Shown here one piece after another: positions 16,989-26,184 of a DNA stretch of 43,629 bases. Source of the DNA: Paracoccaceae bacterium (lineage in GTDB: Bacteria; Pseudomonadota; Alphaproteobacteria; Rhodobacterales; Rhodobacteraceae); NCBI GenBank assembly GCA_947461435.1, contig CANHLE010000019.1, positions 1-43,629 on the forward strand, in the 5' to 3' direction. Made by a program: the position numbers and the translations under genes. Position 1 is the stretch's first letter, and each line of letters starts with the position of its first letter. The notes beneath the pieces were generated by a model, which saw only the letters and a program-made list of their open reading frames with translations, ran no database searches and was not told the DNA's origin.

Positions 16989-17893
16989 GGCGGCGGTATC
17001 AGGCTGATGGTGGCCAAAAGGCCCAGATGATCGGACCCTAGCAGTGGGCGCTTTTCCACCGTACCGCCGCCGGGGACGATGATCTGGTCGATGGGCAGGC
17101 TGACCCAAGGCAGGATCTGATAGGTCCCGGTCAGGGGGCGTGCTGACTGGCCGCGCGCGGCCTGCCGCACCTGTTCGGTGGCCCGCGACCATGTCACCGC
17201 GTTGAAATCCCCCGCAACCACCAAAGGCCCATCAAGCCCGGCCATTTGCGGCAGGATCTGGCGAAGATGATCGGCCTGACCATAGGGCCAGGGCCAGGTC
17301 AGATGCACAGAGATCACCCAAAAAGTCCCATACGGCCCCACCACCGGCAGCGCCACCATGCCTTTTGCGCAAAATCCCGGCCCGCCAAGACCATAGCGTG
17401 TGGCGATCGCCACGCCGCCGGATTTGCCAAAGCGGCAGTATTTTTGCTGCGGCAAGATATCAGAAAGGGCGGCCAAAAGGGCAAGATTGGCGGGCGACAC
17501 CTCTTGCAAGGTCACGATATCGGGCTGGGCCGCGCGCATGTCGGCCTCAACCTTTGTCAGGTCCGGGTTGGTCATCAACAGGTTCTTTTGGTATATCCGG
17601 ATCGTTCCGGGGGCACCGTCGGCCAGATAGGCCAGCGCCAGAGGAAGACTTGCCGCACAGCCAATGACGGCGCCGATGGCGAACAATCGCCAATGCCGCG
17701 CCGTACCAAGGGCTGAAGACAGGGCCCAAAGCAGGCCCAAAAGCGGCAGCCGGAAGGCCGCGATACTGTCGCCGATGGGATGAACGGCGGCGCCGTAGCT
17801 GGCCAAAACCGCACAAAGTGCCAGCCCCCAAACCGCGATCAGGGAGCGGATCATCGGCCCTGCGTAGGGTCTGACGCCTTTTGGGGGGCGCAT
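16985..17893 (-). CDS. membrane-anchored endonuclease/exonuclease/phosphatase-family protein
   Basis: An approximately 302-residue protein with three hydrophobic segments in its first 100 residues (ALCAVLASYGAAV, LPLLGLLWALSSALG, FAIGAVIGCAASLPLALAYL), then an EEP (DNase I-like) hydrolase domain. The motifs are DIVTLQEVSP with the metal-binding Glu, VVAGDFNAVTWS with Asp and Asn, and GSDHLGLLATI with the final Asp-His pair. This is a complete active-site set, and the domain probably faces the periplasm. Substrate (DNA, phospholipid or other phosphodiester) cannot be told. The start is uncertain: in-frame ATGs also lie at 17929 and 17854; this one has AAGGA upstream. Confidence 0.85.
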   Translation of the reverse strand: MRPPKGVRPYAGPMIRSLIAVWGLALCAVLASYGAAVHPIGDSIAAFRLPLLGLLWALSSALGTARHWRLFAIGAVIGCAASLPLALAYLADGAPGTIRIYQKNLLMTNPDLTKVEADMRAAQPDIVTLQEVSPANLALLAALSDILPQQKYCRFGKSGGVAIATRYGLGGPGFCAKGMVALPVVGPYGTFWVISVHLTWPWPYGQADHLRQILPQMAGLDGPLVVAGDFNAVTWSRATEQVRQAARGQSARPLTGTYQILPWVSLPIDQIIVPGGGTVEKRPLLGSDHLGLLATISLIPPP

Positions 17894-17986
17894 GTCAGGG
17901 ATCCTTTCCCGTTTGCCGTGTCTTGTCATGCCGCCTGCCCCAGTCTAAGGCAAACCCGCCTGCCCCGTCCATGAAAGGCTTTTCAA

Positions 17987-19291
17987 ATGATCCCGCGATA
18001 TTCCCGCCCGCAGATGGTGGCCCTGTGGTCGCCCGAAACCAAGTTCCGGATCTGGTTCGAAATCGAGGCCCATGCCTGTGATGCGCAGGCGGCCCTTGGT
18101 GTGATTCCGGCCGATCATGCCGCGGCGGTCTGGAAGGCCAAGGATGTGAACTTTGATGTGGCGCGGATCGACGAGATCGAGGCCGTGACAAAGCATGATG
18201 TGATCGCTTTTCTGACCCATCTGGCGGAGATAATCGGGCCGGACATGGCGCGGTTTGTGCATCAGGGCATGACGAGCAGCGATGTTCTGGATACCACATT
18301 GAATGTGCAACTGGTGCGGGCCAGCGATCTGTTGCTGGAGGGGATGGACCGGGTTCTGGCCGCGCTGAAGACCCGCGCGATGGAGCACAAGCACACCCTG
18401 CGCATTGGCCGCAGCCACGGCATTCACGCCGAACCCACGACGATGGGGCTGACCTTTGCCCGCTTTTACGCCGAAATGGCGCGGGGCCGGGCCCGTCTGG
18501 TGACAGCGCGGAGCGAAATTGCAACCGGGGCGATTTCCGGGGCCGTGGGCACCTTTGCCAATATCGACCCCCGTGTTGAAGAGCATGTGTGCAAGATGAT
18601 GGGCCTGTCGCCCGAGACGATCAGCACCCAAGTGATCCCGCGGGACCGCCATGCGATGTATTTTGCCACCTTGGGCGTGATCGCATCGAGCATGGAGAAC
18701 ATCGCGACGGAGATTCGCCACATGCAGCGCACCGAAGTTCTGGAGGCCGAAGAATTCTTCAGCCCCGGCCAGAAGGGCAGCAGCGCCATGCCGCACAAGC
18801 GCAACCCGGTCTTGACCGAAAACCTGACAGGTCTTGCACGGCTTGTCCGCATGTCGGTTGTGCCGGCGATGGAAAACGTGACCTTGTGGCATGAACGCGA
18901 CATCAGCCATTCCAGCGTGGAGCGCGCGATTGGTCCGGACACGACGATCACCTTGGATTTCGCGCTGCACCGTTTGGCCGGCCTGATCGAAAAGCTGGTG
19001 ATCTATCCGGAAAACATGCTGCGCAACATGAACCAGTTCAAAGGCCTAGTAATGAGCCAGCGCGTGCTTTTGGCGCTGACACAGGCCGGCGTCAGCCGCG
19101 AAGACAGCTATCGGTTGGTCCAGCGCAATGCGATGAAGGTTTGGGAGAAGGGCGCGGATTTCAAGACCGAGCTTTTGGCCGACCCCGAGGTGACCGCCGC
19201 CCTGTCGGCCGAGCAGATCGAGGAAAAGTTCGATATGGCCTATCACATAAAGCACGTGGATACGATTTTCGCGCGGGTGTTTGGCGCGTAA
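17987..19291 (+). CDS. purB: adenylosuccinate lyase
   Basis: Catalyses two fumarate-releasing steps: SAICAR to AICAR and adenylosuccinate to AMP in purine synthesis; a cytosolic tetramer. The 434 residues match the compact PurB class (MIPRYSRPQMVALWSPETKF start). The fumarase/aspartase superfamily signature appears as GQKGSSAMPHKRNPV near residue 260, with the catalytic serine in the flexible loop. TSSDVLDT near residue 95 and GRSHGIHAEP near residue 145 line the active site. No purC or purS nearby. It is followed after 61 bases by an orphan FliG-like gene with no terminator visible between. Confidence 0.97.
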   Translation: MIPRYSRPQMVALWSPETKFRIWFEIEAHACDAQAALGVIPADHAAAVWKAKDVNFDVARIDEIEAVTKHDVIAFLTHLAEIIGPDMARFVHQGMTSSDVLDTTLNVQLVRASDLLLEGMDRVLAALKTRAMEHKHTLRIGRSHGIHAEPTTMGLTFARFYAEMARGRARLVTARSEIATGAISGAVGTFANIDPRVEEHVCKMMGLSPETISTQVIPRDRHAMYFATLGVIASSMENIATEIRHMQRTEVLEAEEFFSPGQKGSSAMPHKRNPVLTENLTGLARLVRMSVVPAMENVTLWHERDISHSSVERAIGPDTTITLDFALHRLAGLIEKLVIYPENMLRNMNQFKGLVMSQRVLLALTQAGVSREDSYRLVQRNAMKVWEKGADFKTELLADPEVTAALSAEQIEEKFDMAYHIKHVDTIFARVFGA

Positions 19292-19352
19292 GGGCGACCT
19301 TAACCCAAGGTCCTTCAGGGTGGCGAAACAGATTCGTTTACCCGAGGATTTC

Positions 19353-20429
19353 ATGGCGTCTCATCCCCTTACCCGCATCGAAACAGGTCTGCGCGTGGTA
19401 ACGGACCCGGCCCCGCCCCCGGCAGAGCCGCGCCAACTGACCCAGCGGCAAAAGGCGGCCGTGATTGTGCGCTTGCTGCTGGCCGAGGGTCAGCCGATCA
19501 ATCTTGGCACCCTGCCCGACCACATGCAGGCCGCGCTGGCCGAACAGATGAGCCAAATGCGGCTGATCGACCGCTCGACCGTTGATGCCGTGGTCACCAG
19601 CTTTCTGGAGGAATTGGAACAGGTCGGGTTGACCTTTCCGGGCGGGATTGAGGGGGCCTTGCATATCATGGATGGCCAGATCAGCCAGACGGCCGCTTCG
19701 CGGCTGCGCCGATTGGCGGGCGCCTCGTCCAAGATCGACCCGTGGGACCGGATCAATGCGCTGCCCACCGACCGGTTATTGACGGTGCTGGAAGAGGAAA
19801 GTGTCGAGGTTGCGGCGGTGATGCTGTCAAAACTGCCGGTGGCCAAGGCGGCGGATCTACTGGGCAAGCTGCCGGGCGAGCGGGCCCGGCGCGTGGCCTA
19901 TGCCGTGTCGATGACCGGAAACGTGGACCCCGAAACGGTGCGGCGCATTGGGCAAAGCCTCGCCAATCAGCTGGATTCGCAGCCCCCCAAGGCCTTTGAC
20001 GCCGATCCGGTGGAGCGGGTGGGGGCCATCTTGAACGTGTCGGGGGCCAGCACCCGCGAAGATGTTCTGAAGGGTCTGGAAGAAACCGACCGCCGCTTTG
20101 CCGATCAGGTGCGAAAGGCGATCTTTACCTTTGTGCATGTGCCCCTTCGTCTGGGTGCGCGCGATGTGCCCAAGGTGGTGCGCATCATGGATCAGGCCGT
20201 TCTGGTCACCGCTTTGGCCGCCGCGCAAGCCAGCCCCGAACTGGCCCCTGCGGTGGACCATTTCCTGTCCAATATGTCCCAGCGCATGGCACAGGGCCTG
20301 CGCGAAGAGATCGGCCTGCGCGGCAAGCCGAGAGACAAAGAGGCTGAAGAGGCCATGAGCCGCGTCGTCAACGCCATTCGCGAGTTGGAGGCGGCCGGAG
20401 AATTGGTTTTGGTCAAAGACGACGACTAA
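19353..20429 (+). CDS. orphan FliG-like flagellar motor switch protein
   Basis: A 358-residue protein with the three-part FliG layout. The N-domain is RQKAAVIVRLLLAEG onward; the middle domain is near residues 125-230, but the usual EHPQ motif is replaced by EESVE. The C-domain ends FLSNMSQRMAQGLREEIGLRG and then VNAIRELEAAGELVLV, close to FliG_C. By remembered alignment to E. coli FliG, the torque residues R281 and R297 are kept, D288/D289 become Glu-Glu, and K264 is Ala. No fliF, fliM, fliN or other flagellar gene is in the window. GAGG ribosome site. It could be a divergent paralogue with another job or the only FliG of the cell. Confidence 0.78.
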   Translation: MASHPLTRIETGLRVVTDPAPPPAEPRQLTQRQKAAVIVRLLLAEGQPINLGTLPDHMQAALAEQMSQMRLIDRSTVDAVVTSFLEELEQVGLTFPGGIEGALHIMDGQISQTAASRLRRLAGASSKIDPWDRINALPTDRLLTVLEEESVEVAAVMLSKLPVAKAADLLGKLPGERARRVAYAVSMTGNVDPETVRRIGQSLANQLDSQPPKAFDADPVERVGAILNVSGASTREDVLKGLEETDRRFADQVRKAIFTFVHVPLRLGARDVPKVVRIMDQAVLVTALAAAQASPELAPAVDHFLSNMSQRMAQGLREEIGLRGKPRDKEAEEAMSRVVNAIRELEAAGELVLVKDDD

Positions 20430-20511
20430 GCCGATTGCGCCTTTTCCTTTGCCAAGACGCCCCTTAGGGTCCGCGGGCCGCAAGACCGTGCGCACCTTTG
20501 GGAATTGATGG

Positions 20512-21390
20512 ATGGCTTTTTCGCGCGAACAAGACAATCGCAAGGGTATTTTGCTTTTGCTGGTGGCCGTTGCCACCTTTTCGTCGATGGATGCCATCGC
20601 CAAGGCCTTGGTGGACACCTATCCCGCGCCACAAGTGGTTTGGGTGCGTTTTGTGGGGCAGCTTTTGGCGGTGACGCTGATCTTGCGCGGGCGGCTGATT
20701 CAGGAAATTCGCACAGCCTATCCGGTGACCCATTTCTTTCGTTCAGCCACGCAGTTCGGGGCGACGACGTTCTTCTTTTTGTCGTTGGGCTATATCGGGC
20801 TGACAGAGGCCACAGCGATTGCCGATATCAACCCGATGCTGATCACTTTGGGGGCGGCGCTGTTTTTGGGGGAAAAGCTGACGGCGGCACGGATTATCGG
20901 GGTGATCGTATCGGCCATCGGTGCGCTGATTGTCATCCGTCCCGGGGCGGGAATTTTTACGCCGGGGGCAATCTTTCCGCTGCTTTGCGCGCTGTCCTAT
21001 GCTGCGAGCGCCTTGTTGACGCGGTTTGTCGGACCCAAGGAAAGCCCCTGGGCATCGATGTTTTATGCCGCCTTGTTCGGAACGATTGTTGCCGGGGCCA
21101 CGCTGCCGTTCCTGTGGGTTCCCATTGCCCTGTCTGATCTGCCGCTGTTCTTTTGCGTTGGCTGTCTGGGCACTGCGGCGCAGCTGGCGTTGATCCGGGC
21201 CTATTCCGTGGCCGAAGCCGCCGCGATCGCCCCCTATTCCTATACCGGCATCTTTTTCGCCTCGACCTATAGCCTGATCTTTTTTGGTGTCTTTCCCGAT
21301 TGGATCACGGTGGTGGGGATCCTTGTGATCGTGGGATCGGGGCTTTATGTCTGGTCGCAGGAAAAGCCAGCACGCGCGCCGTCACCATAA
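20512..21390 (+). CDS. EamA/DMT-family transporter
   Basis: A 292-residue inner-membrane protein with ten predicted segments in two EamA repeats. Typical pieces are LLLVAVATFSSMDAIAKAL in the first helix, FLGEKLTAARIIGVIVSAIGALIVIRPG at the end of repeat one, and YTGIFFASTYSLIFFGVFPDWITVVGILVIVGSGLYVW at the end of repeat two. This is the second DMT protein in the window and is not a close copy of the one at 3.7 kb. It sits 9 bases before the acyltransferase gene and is probably cotranscribed with it. Substrate not determinable. Confidence 0.87.
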   Translation: MAFSREQDNRKGILLLLVAVATFSSMDAIAKALVDTYPAPQVVWVRFVGQLLAVTLILRGRLIQEIRTAYPVTHFFRSATQFGATTFFFLSLGYIGLTEATAIADINPMLITLGAALFLGEKLTAARIIGVIVSAIGALIVIRPGAGIFTPGAIFPLLCALSYAASALLTRFVGPKESPWASMFYAALFGTIVAGATLPFLWVPIALSDLPLFFCVGCLGTAAQLALIRAYSVAEAAAIAPYSYTGIFFASTYSLIFFGVFPDWITVVGILVIVGSGLYVWSQEKPARAPSP

Positions 21391-21399
21391 GGTTTCCCC

Positions 21400-22296
21400 A
21401 TGGCGAAAAGCAAAAAGGACGGCTTTCAGCTGACGTATTGGCTGCAAAATCTGTTTTTGCGCGGGCTTTTTGGCGTGCTTTTGGCGCTGCCCTATCGGGT
21501 GCGGGTGCCGTTGGCGGGCTGGTGTGTGGCCCATATCGTGGCCCCGGCCGCCGGATATCGCAAACGGGTGCGCGACAATCTGCGGCGCATTTTGCCCCAG
21601 ATGCCAAAAGCGCAGCGCGACCAGATGGCGCTGGAGGTTCCCAACAATGTCGGGCGCAGTCTAATCGAAATCTACTCGGGCGCGGAATTTGTGGATCATG
21701 TGATTGACACGCCGGTTCTGGGCGACGGGTTTGGCGCCCTATTGGAGGCGCAGGCGCGCGGGCAAGGCGTGATCCTGGTGGCGGGGCATTTTGGCAATTA
21801 CGACGTGATCCGCGGGGTTCTGACCGCCAAGGGCCATCCGGTGGCCGGGCTGTTCAACCCGATGCGCAACCCGTATTTCGATGCGCATTACCGCGCCAAG
21901 ATTGGCCAGATCTCGCAGCCCATGTTCGCGCGCAGTCGGCGCGGGCTGGCCGAGATGGTGCAGTATTTGCGCGGCGGCGGCATGGTGGGGATGCTGATTG
22001 ATCAGCACATGCCCAAGGGCAAGGATCTGCTGTTTTTTGGCCAGATCGCGCGCACGGCGCTGTCGGCGGCCGAAATGGCGTTGAAATATGATCTTTTGCT
22101 GGTGCCGGTGAATGCGGTGCGGCAACCTGACGGGCTGAGCTTTGAAATCATCGTGGACAAGCCGATCGCGCGCGGCGATCCCGCACAGATGACGCAGGCG
22201 CTGAACGACAGTCTTGAGGCTTTGGTGCGGCGGTATCCGGCGCAATGGTTCTGGATCCACCGGCGCTGGCGCTGGCCGGCCGCGCCAAATCAGTGA
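21400..22296 (+). CDS. LpxL/HtrB-type lipid A acyltransferase family protein
   Basis: A 298-residue inner-membrane-associated acyltransferase of the lauroyl/myristoyl lipid A family. It has an N-terminal hydrophobic anchor (about 18-50), the catalytic HX4D motif as HFGNYD (His130, Asp135), the downstream GLFNPMRNPYFD and GGGMVGMLIDQHMPKGKDL blocks, and a terminal WFWIHRRWRW, the usual LpxL ending. Probably transfers a secondary acyl chain to lipid A on the cytoplasmic face. Whether it acts as LpxL or LpxM, or on ornithine lipids, is not readable. Downstream partner of the DMT gene; converges on the DUF1223 gene with 7 bases between stops. Confidence 0.88.
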   Translation: MAKSKKDGFQLTYWLQNLFLRGLFGVLLALPYRVRVPLAGWCVAHIVAPAAGYRKRVRDNLRRILPQMPKAQRDQMALEVPNNVGRSLIEIYSGAEFVDHVIDTPVLGDGFGALLEAQARGQGVILVAGHFGNYDVIRGVLTAKGHPVAGLFNPMRNPYFDAHYRAKIGQISQPMFARSRRGLAEMVQYLRGGGMVGMLIDQHMPKGKDLLFFGQIARTALSAAEMALKYDLLLVPVNAVRQPDGLSFEIIVDKPIARGDPAQMTQALNDSLEALVRRYPAQWFWIHRRWRWPAAPNQ

Positions 22297-22303
22297 TCGG
22301 CGG

Positions 22304-23011
22304 TTAGCGGACCAAGGCCGCCGCAATCACGGGGCCCATGTCGGGCGACTGAAGCAAGACGGCCGCCGAGTCTGTGCCTGTGATCGGAACCGTCAGCGAC
22401 AAGGCATCGTTGCCGGCCCATTGGCCGATCGGCGTGACCGACGAGACGATGTTGATATACTTCACGGTTTTGCCCGCATTTTCGCCGTGCAGAATTTCAA
22501 CCGAAGCTTGGGGGACATAGCGCACAAGCAGCACCTCAACCGGGCCGGACACCGCGCCGAGCGAGGTTCCGTTGATGTCCAGGCTCTCGCCGCTGCGCGT
22601 CAGGCTGAGCGTGGCGATGGGATCCTTGTTCATCTCGTGCATGAGGGCCGACATCAACGCCTGGGAATCGGACCCGATCACGCGCGCGGCGCCATTCACG
22701 ATGGCTTGGGGGGTGTAGATCATTCTTTCGCCCGCCGCATGGGCATAGTCTTTTTGGCGCGCGGTGTGGGCGGGCGTTGCGAACTGGTCTTGCCAGCCCA
22801 GATAATCCCAATAATCCACGTGAAAGGCCAAAGGCAAGACTTCGACGTTCTTGGCCATTTGTTCCAACAACAGGTCGGCAGGCGGGCAAGACGAACATCC
22901 CTGCGCCGTGAAAAGCTCGATCACGACCAAGGGGCCGTCAGCCTGCGCCAAGTTTGGCAGGCTGAACACCAAGGCGGCCAAAGGTCCGGTGAAGCGTCGT
23001 AGATGGTGCAT
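22304..23011 (-). CDS. secreted DUF1223 thioredoxin-fold protein
   Basis: A 235-residue protein with a clear signal peptide (MHHLRRFTGPLAALVFSLP..AQA, cleavage about residue 24), so periplasmic or secreted. The mature part opens VVIELFTAQGCSSCPPAD, the hallmark of DUF1223 proteins. The thioredoxin-like CxxC is present as CSSC, followed by LAFHVDYWDYLGWQD and YTPQAIVNG, matching the family. Redox activity is plausible but unproven for the family. The chosen ATG has AAGGGGAA upstream; a longer in-frame start would spoil the signal peptide. Divergent from acnA. Confidence 0.87.
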   Translation of the reverse strand: MHHLRRFTGPLAALVFSLPNLAQADGPLVVIELFTAQGCSSCPPADLLLEQMAKNVEVLPLAFHVDYWDYLGWQDQFATPAHTARQKDYAHAAGERMIYTPQAIVNGAARVIGSDSQALMSALMHEMNKDPIATLSLTRSGESLDINGTSLGAVSGPVEVLLVRYVPQASVEILHGENAGKTVKYINIVSSVTPIGQWAGNDALSLTVPITGTDSAAVLLQSPDMGPVIAAALVR

Positions 23012-23151
23012 GTGTTTTGTTCCCCTTGCCCCTTTGTAACCGGGCAAGGGCCCGAGTGCCAATCAACCAATCGAGAGAGGCAGGCGCAAGTCCTTCACGT
23101 CCGCTTTACCCAGCAGAATTAGACTTTGGGGAAGAAAGGATCTGGAATTTC

Positions 23152-23171
23152 GGCATACAATGGCATACAAT
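23152..23171. repeat. perfect 10-bp tandem direct repeat upstream of acnA
   Basis: GGCATACAAT occurs twice head to tail, 84 bases before the acnA ATG, in the divergent DUF1223/acnA intergenic region. A two-site direct repeat in this position suggests a transcription factor site, but I cannot match it to a known regulator. Confidence 0.7.
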
Positions 23172-23254
23172 GCGAGATGAACCTTGATTGATTCCCTTGC
23201 GCGGCCCCGTCGCTTCGGGCAAACCCGCGTGTACATACCCTCATGGAGGACGCA

Positions 23255-25939
23255 ATGACCGTCACAGTCGGACACGACGCAGCCCGCACCCGCAAAACCC
23301 TGACCGCCGGTGGTCAGACCGTTTCTTACTATTCGATCCCGGCGGCCGAAGCGGCCGGTCTTGGAGAGTTTGCGCGTCTTCCGGCCAGTTTGAAGGTTGT
23401 GCTGGAAAACATGCTGCGGTTCGAAGATGGCAAGACGGTATCGGTCGAGGACATCAAGGCGTTTTCCGATTGGGGCAAGATGGCGGGAAAGAACCCGCGC
23501 GAGATTGCCTATCGGCCGGCGCGGGTGTTGATGCAGGATTTCACCGGCGTTCCGGCTGTGGTGGATCTGGCCGCGATGCGCGATGGCATTTTGGGCCTGG
23601 GCGGCAACGCACAAAAGATCAACCCGCTGAACCCGGTCGATTTGGTGATCGACCATTCGGTGATGATTGACGAATTTGGCACCCCGCGCGCCTTTCAGGC
23701 CAATGTGGACCGCGAATACGAGCGGAACATGGAACGCTATGTCTTCTTGAAATGGGGACAAAAGGCCTTTGACAATTTCCGAGTGGTGCCCCCCGGCACC
23801 GGGATTTGCCATCAGGTCAATCTGGAATATCTGGCGCAGACCGTTTGGCTGGACATCGACCAGACCGGGCAGTTGGTGGCCTATCCCGATACCTTGGTGG
23901 GCACCGACAGCCACACCACCATGGTCAACGGTCTGGCGGTTCTGGGCTGGGGGGTGGGCGGAATCGAGGCCGAGGCCGCCATGCTGGGCCAACCGGTGTC
24001 GATGCTGATCCCCGAAGTGGTGGGATTCAAGCTGACCGGGCACATGATGGAAGGCACCACGGCCACCGACCTTGTGCTGAAGGTGGTGCAGATGCTGCGC
24101 AAGCATGGCGTGGTGAACAAATTTGTCGAATTTTACGGCGAGGGGCTGGACCGTCTGCCGCTTGCAGACCGCGCCACGATTGCCAACATGGCCCCCGAAT
24201 ATGGCGCAACCTGCGGCTTTTTCCCGATCGACGGGGAAACAATCCGCTATTTGCGCGGCACGGGCCGCGAGGAGGACCGCATTGCGCTGGTCGAAGCCTA
24301 TGCCAAGGCCAATGGCATGTGGCGCGACGAGAGCTATGATCCCATCTACACCTCGACCCTGCATCTGGACATGGGCACCATTGTGCCGGCGATTTCCGGG
24401 CCAAAGCGCCCGCAAGATTACCTGCCCCTGACCGAGGCCAAGGCGTCTTTTGCCAAGGAAATGGCCGGATCGTTCAATCGGCCCCAAGGGATTGACGTGG
24501 CGGTGAAGGGGCATGATTTCACCATGTCATCGGGCAAGGTGGTGATTGCGTCCATCACGTCATGCACCAATACATCGAACCCCTATGTGATGATCGGGGC
24601 GGGTCTGGTTGCCCGAAAGGCGCGGCAGTTGGGCCTGACCGCCAAGCCATGGGTCAAAACCTCGCTGGCGCCGGGAAGTCAGGTGGTTTCCGAATATCTG
24701 GAGGCCGCCGGTCTGCAAGAGGATCTGGATGCGGTCGGGTTCAACCTTGTCGGCTATGGCTGCACCACCTGCATTGGCAATTCCGGCCCGCTGAATCCGG
24801 CGATTTCCGAAGCCATTGCCGAAGGCGATCTGGTGGCGGCGGCCGTCTTGTCGGGCAATCGCAACTTTGAAGGGCGCATCAGCCCCGATGTGCGCGCCAA
24901 CTATCTGGCCTCGCCGCCCTTGGTGGTGGCCTATGCCTTGGCGGGCGACATGAATATTGATCTGACCACAGAGCCGTTGGGCATGGGCACAAACGGCCCG
25001 GTCTATCTGAAAGACGTCTGGCCGACGAACAAGGAAATCGCCGATCTGGTGCATGCCACCGTGACGCGCGAAGCCTTTCAAAAGCGGTATGCCGATGTGT
25101 TCAAGGGTGATGCCAAATGGCAGGCGGTGGAGATCACCGACAGTGAAACCTATGATTGGCCGCCCGCGTCGACCTATATTCAGAATCCGCCCTATTTCCG
25201 GGGCATGTCGAAAAATCCGGGCGTGATTTCGAACATAACCGGCGCGCGGATTTTGGGCGTTTTCGGCGACATGATCACGACGGACCACATCTCGCCGGCG
25301 GGCAGTTTCAAGGCGGGCACCCCGGCGGGCAAATATCTGACCGAACGGCAGGTTCCGGTGTCAGAATTCAACAGCTATGGCGCGCGGCGCGGCAATCACG
25401 AAGTGATGATGCGCGGCACGTTGGCCAATATTCGGATCAAGAACGAAATGCTGGCCGGGGTCGAAGGCGGATATACCAAAGGACCGGACGGCGCACAAAC
25501 CTCGATCTATGACGCGTCGATGGCCTATCAGGCGGCGGGAACGCCTTTGGTGATCTTTGGGGGCATCGAATATGGCGCGGGATCTTCGCGCGACTGGGCG
25601 GCCAAGGGAACGGCGCTGTTGGGGGTCAAGGCTGTGATTGCCGAAAGCTTTGAGCGGATCCACCGGTCAAATCTGGTGGGAATGGGCGTCATTCCGTTCG
25701 AGTTCACCGAAGGACAGACGCGCAAGACCTTGGGCCTGACCGGAGATGAGATTATCTCGATCGACGGGTTGGAGGGCAATCTGCGCCCCTTGTCGACGGT
25801 GGCCTGCCATATCGACTTTGCCGACGGATCGAAAAAGACGATTCAGATCAAGTGCCGGATCGATACCGAAATCGAGATTGAATATGTCGAACATGGCGGT
25901 GTGCTGCATTATGTGCTGCGCAACCTTGCCTCGGCCTGA
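23255..25939 (+). CDS. acnA: aconitate hydratase A
   Basis: Isomerises citrate and isocitrate in the TCA cycle with a [4Fe-4S] cluster; the AcnA/IRP1 class may also bind RNA when the cluster is lost. The 894 residues match AcnA. Cluster cysteines are at 437 (SCTNTSNPY), 503 and 506 (GYGCTTCIGNSGPL). GTDSHTTMVNGLAVLGWGVGG and the swivel-domain GGIEYGAGSSRDWAAKG with the active-site serine are intact. GGAGG lies 4-5 bases before the chosen ATG. An in-frame ATG 12 bases earlier overlaps that ribosome site and is unlikely. Monocistronic, with a long terminator after it. Confidence 0.97.
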   Translation: MTVTVGHDAARTRKTLTAGGQTVSYYSIPAAEAAGLGEFARLPASLKVVLENMLRFEDGKTVSVEDIKAFSDWGKMAGKNPREIAYRPARVLMQDFTGVPAVVDLAAMRDGILGLGGNAQKINPLNPVDLVIDHSVMIDEFGTPRAFQANVDREYERNMERYVFLKWGQKAFDNFRVVPPGTGICHQVNLEYLAQTVWLDIDQTGQLVAYPDTLVGTDSHTTMVNGLAVLGWGVGGIEAEAAMLGQPVSMLIPEVVGFKLTGHMMEGTTATDLVLKVVQMLRKHGVVNKFVEFYGEGLDRLPLADRATIANMAPEYGATCGFFPIDGETIRYLRGTGREEDRIALVEAYAKANGMWRDESYDPIYTSTLHLDMGTIVPAISGPKRPQDYLPLTEAKASFAKEMAGSFNRPQGIDVAVKGHDFTMSSGKVVIASITSCTNTSNPYVMIGAGLVARKARQLGLTAKPWVKTSLAPGSQVVSEYLEAAGLQEDLDAVGFNLVGYGCTTCIGNSGPLNPAISEAIAEGDLVAAAVLSGNRNFEGRISPDVRANYLASPPLVVAYALAGDMNIDLTTEPLGMGTNGPVYLKDVWPTNKEIADLVHATVTREAFQKRYADVFKGDAKWQAVEITDSETYDWPPASTYIQNPPYFRGMSKNPGVISNITGARILGVFGDMITTDHISPAGSFKAGTPAGKYLTERQVPVSEFNSYGARRGNHEVMMRGTLANIRIKNEMLAGVEGGYTKGPDGAQTSIYDASMAYQAAGTPLVIFGGIEYGAGSSRDWAAKGTALLGVKAVIAESFERIHRSNLVGMGVIPFEFTEGQTRKTLGLTGDEIISIDGLEGNLRPLSTVACHIDFADGSKKTIQIKCRIDTEIEIEYVEHGGVLHYVLRNLASA

Positions 25940-25965
25940 CGGACCAACAACGCGGCAGGATAAAA

Positions 25966-26003
25966 GCAAAGGCCCAAGGGTTTCCTTGGGCCTTTGCGCC
26001 TTG
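25966..26003 (+). terminator. strong hairpin terminator after acnA
   Basis: GCAAAGGCCCAAGG / CCTTGGGCCTTTGC: a perfect 14-bp stem with loop GTTT. The arms themselves supply A- and T-rich ends (TTTGCGCCTTGTT after), so it could stop transcription from either side. Confidence 0.85.
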
Positions 26004-26052
26004 TTAAGCATTGATTGGTAGGACGGGGCGGCACCTACATACGGACCATCTC

Positions 26053-26184
26053 ATGCCCCCAAGGTTCCCCCCCCTGCCGCCTGCCGACGCTGACGCGCCG
26101 CGCCAACCGGGTCTTTTCGATCATGTTGGGACGGCCGAATGGCTGATGCTGATTGCGGCGCTGACAATTGTCGTCTGGGGTTAG
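26053..26184 (+). CDS. possible 43-residue protein with C-terminal membrane helix
   Basis: A short open frame: Pro-rich N-terminus (MPPRFPPLPPADADAP), middle RQPGLFDHVG, then a hydrophobic end WLMLIAALTIVVWG that could span the membrane. Two things favour a real gene: the tail-anchored look, and a TAG stop overlapping the opposite gene's TAA by exactly four bases, as at four other junctions here. Against it: no clear ribosome site and tiny size. No family recognised. Confidence 0.4.
   Translation: MPPRFPPLPPADADAPRQPGLFDHVGTAEWLMLIAALTIVVWG

Noticed and set aside
23063-24514. 483-codon minus-strand frame over the acnA promoter and 5' half
   Set aside because: Overlaps the intact acnA coding region in antisense and has no recognisable domain.
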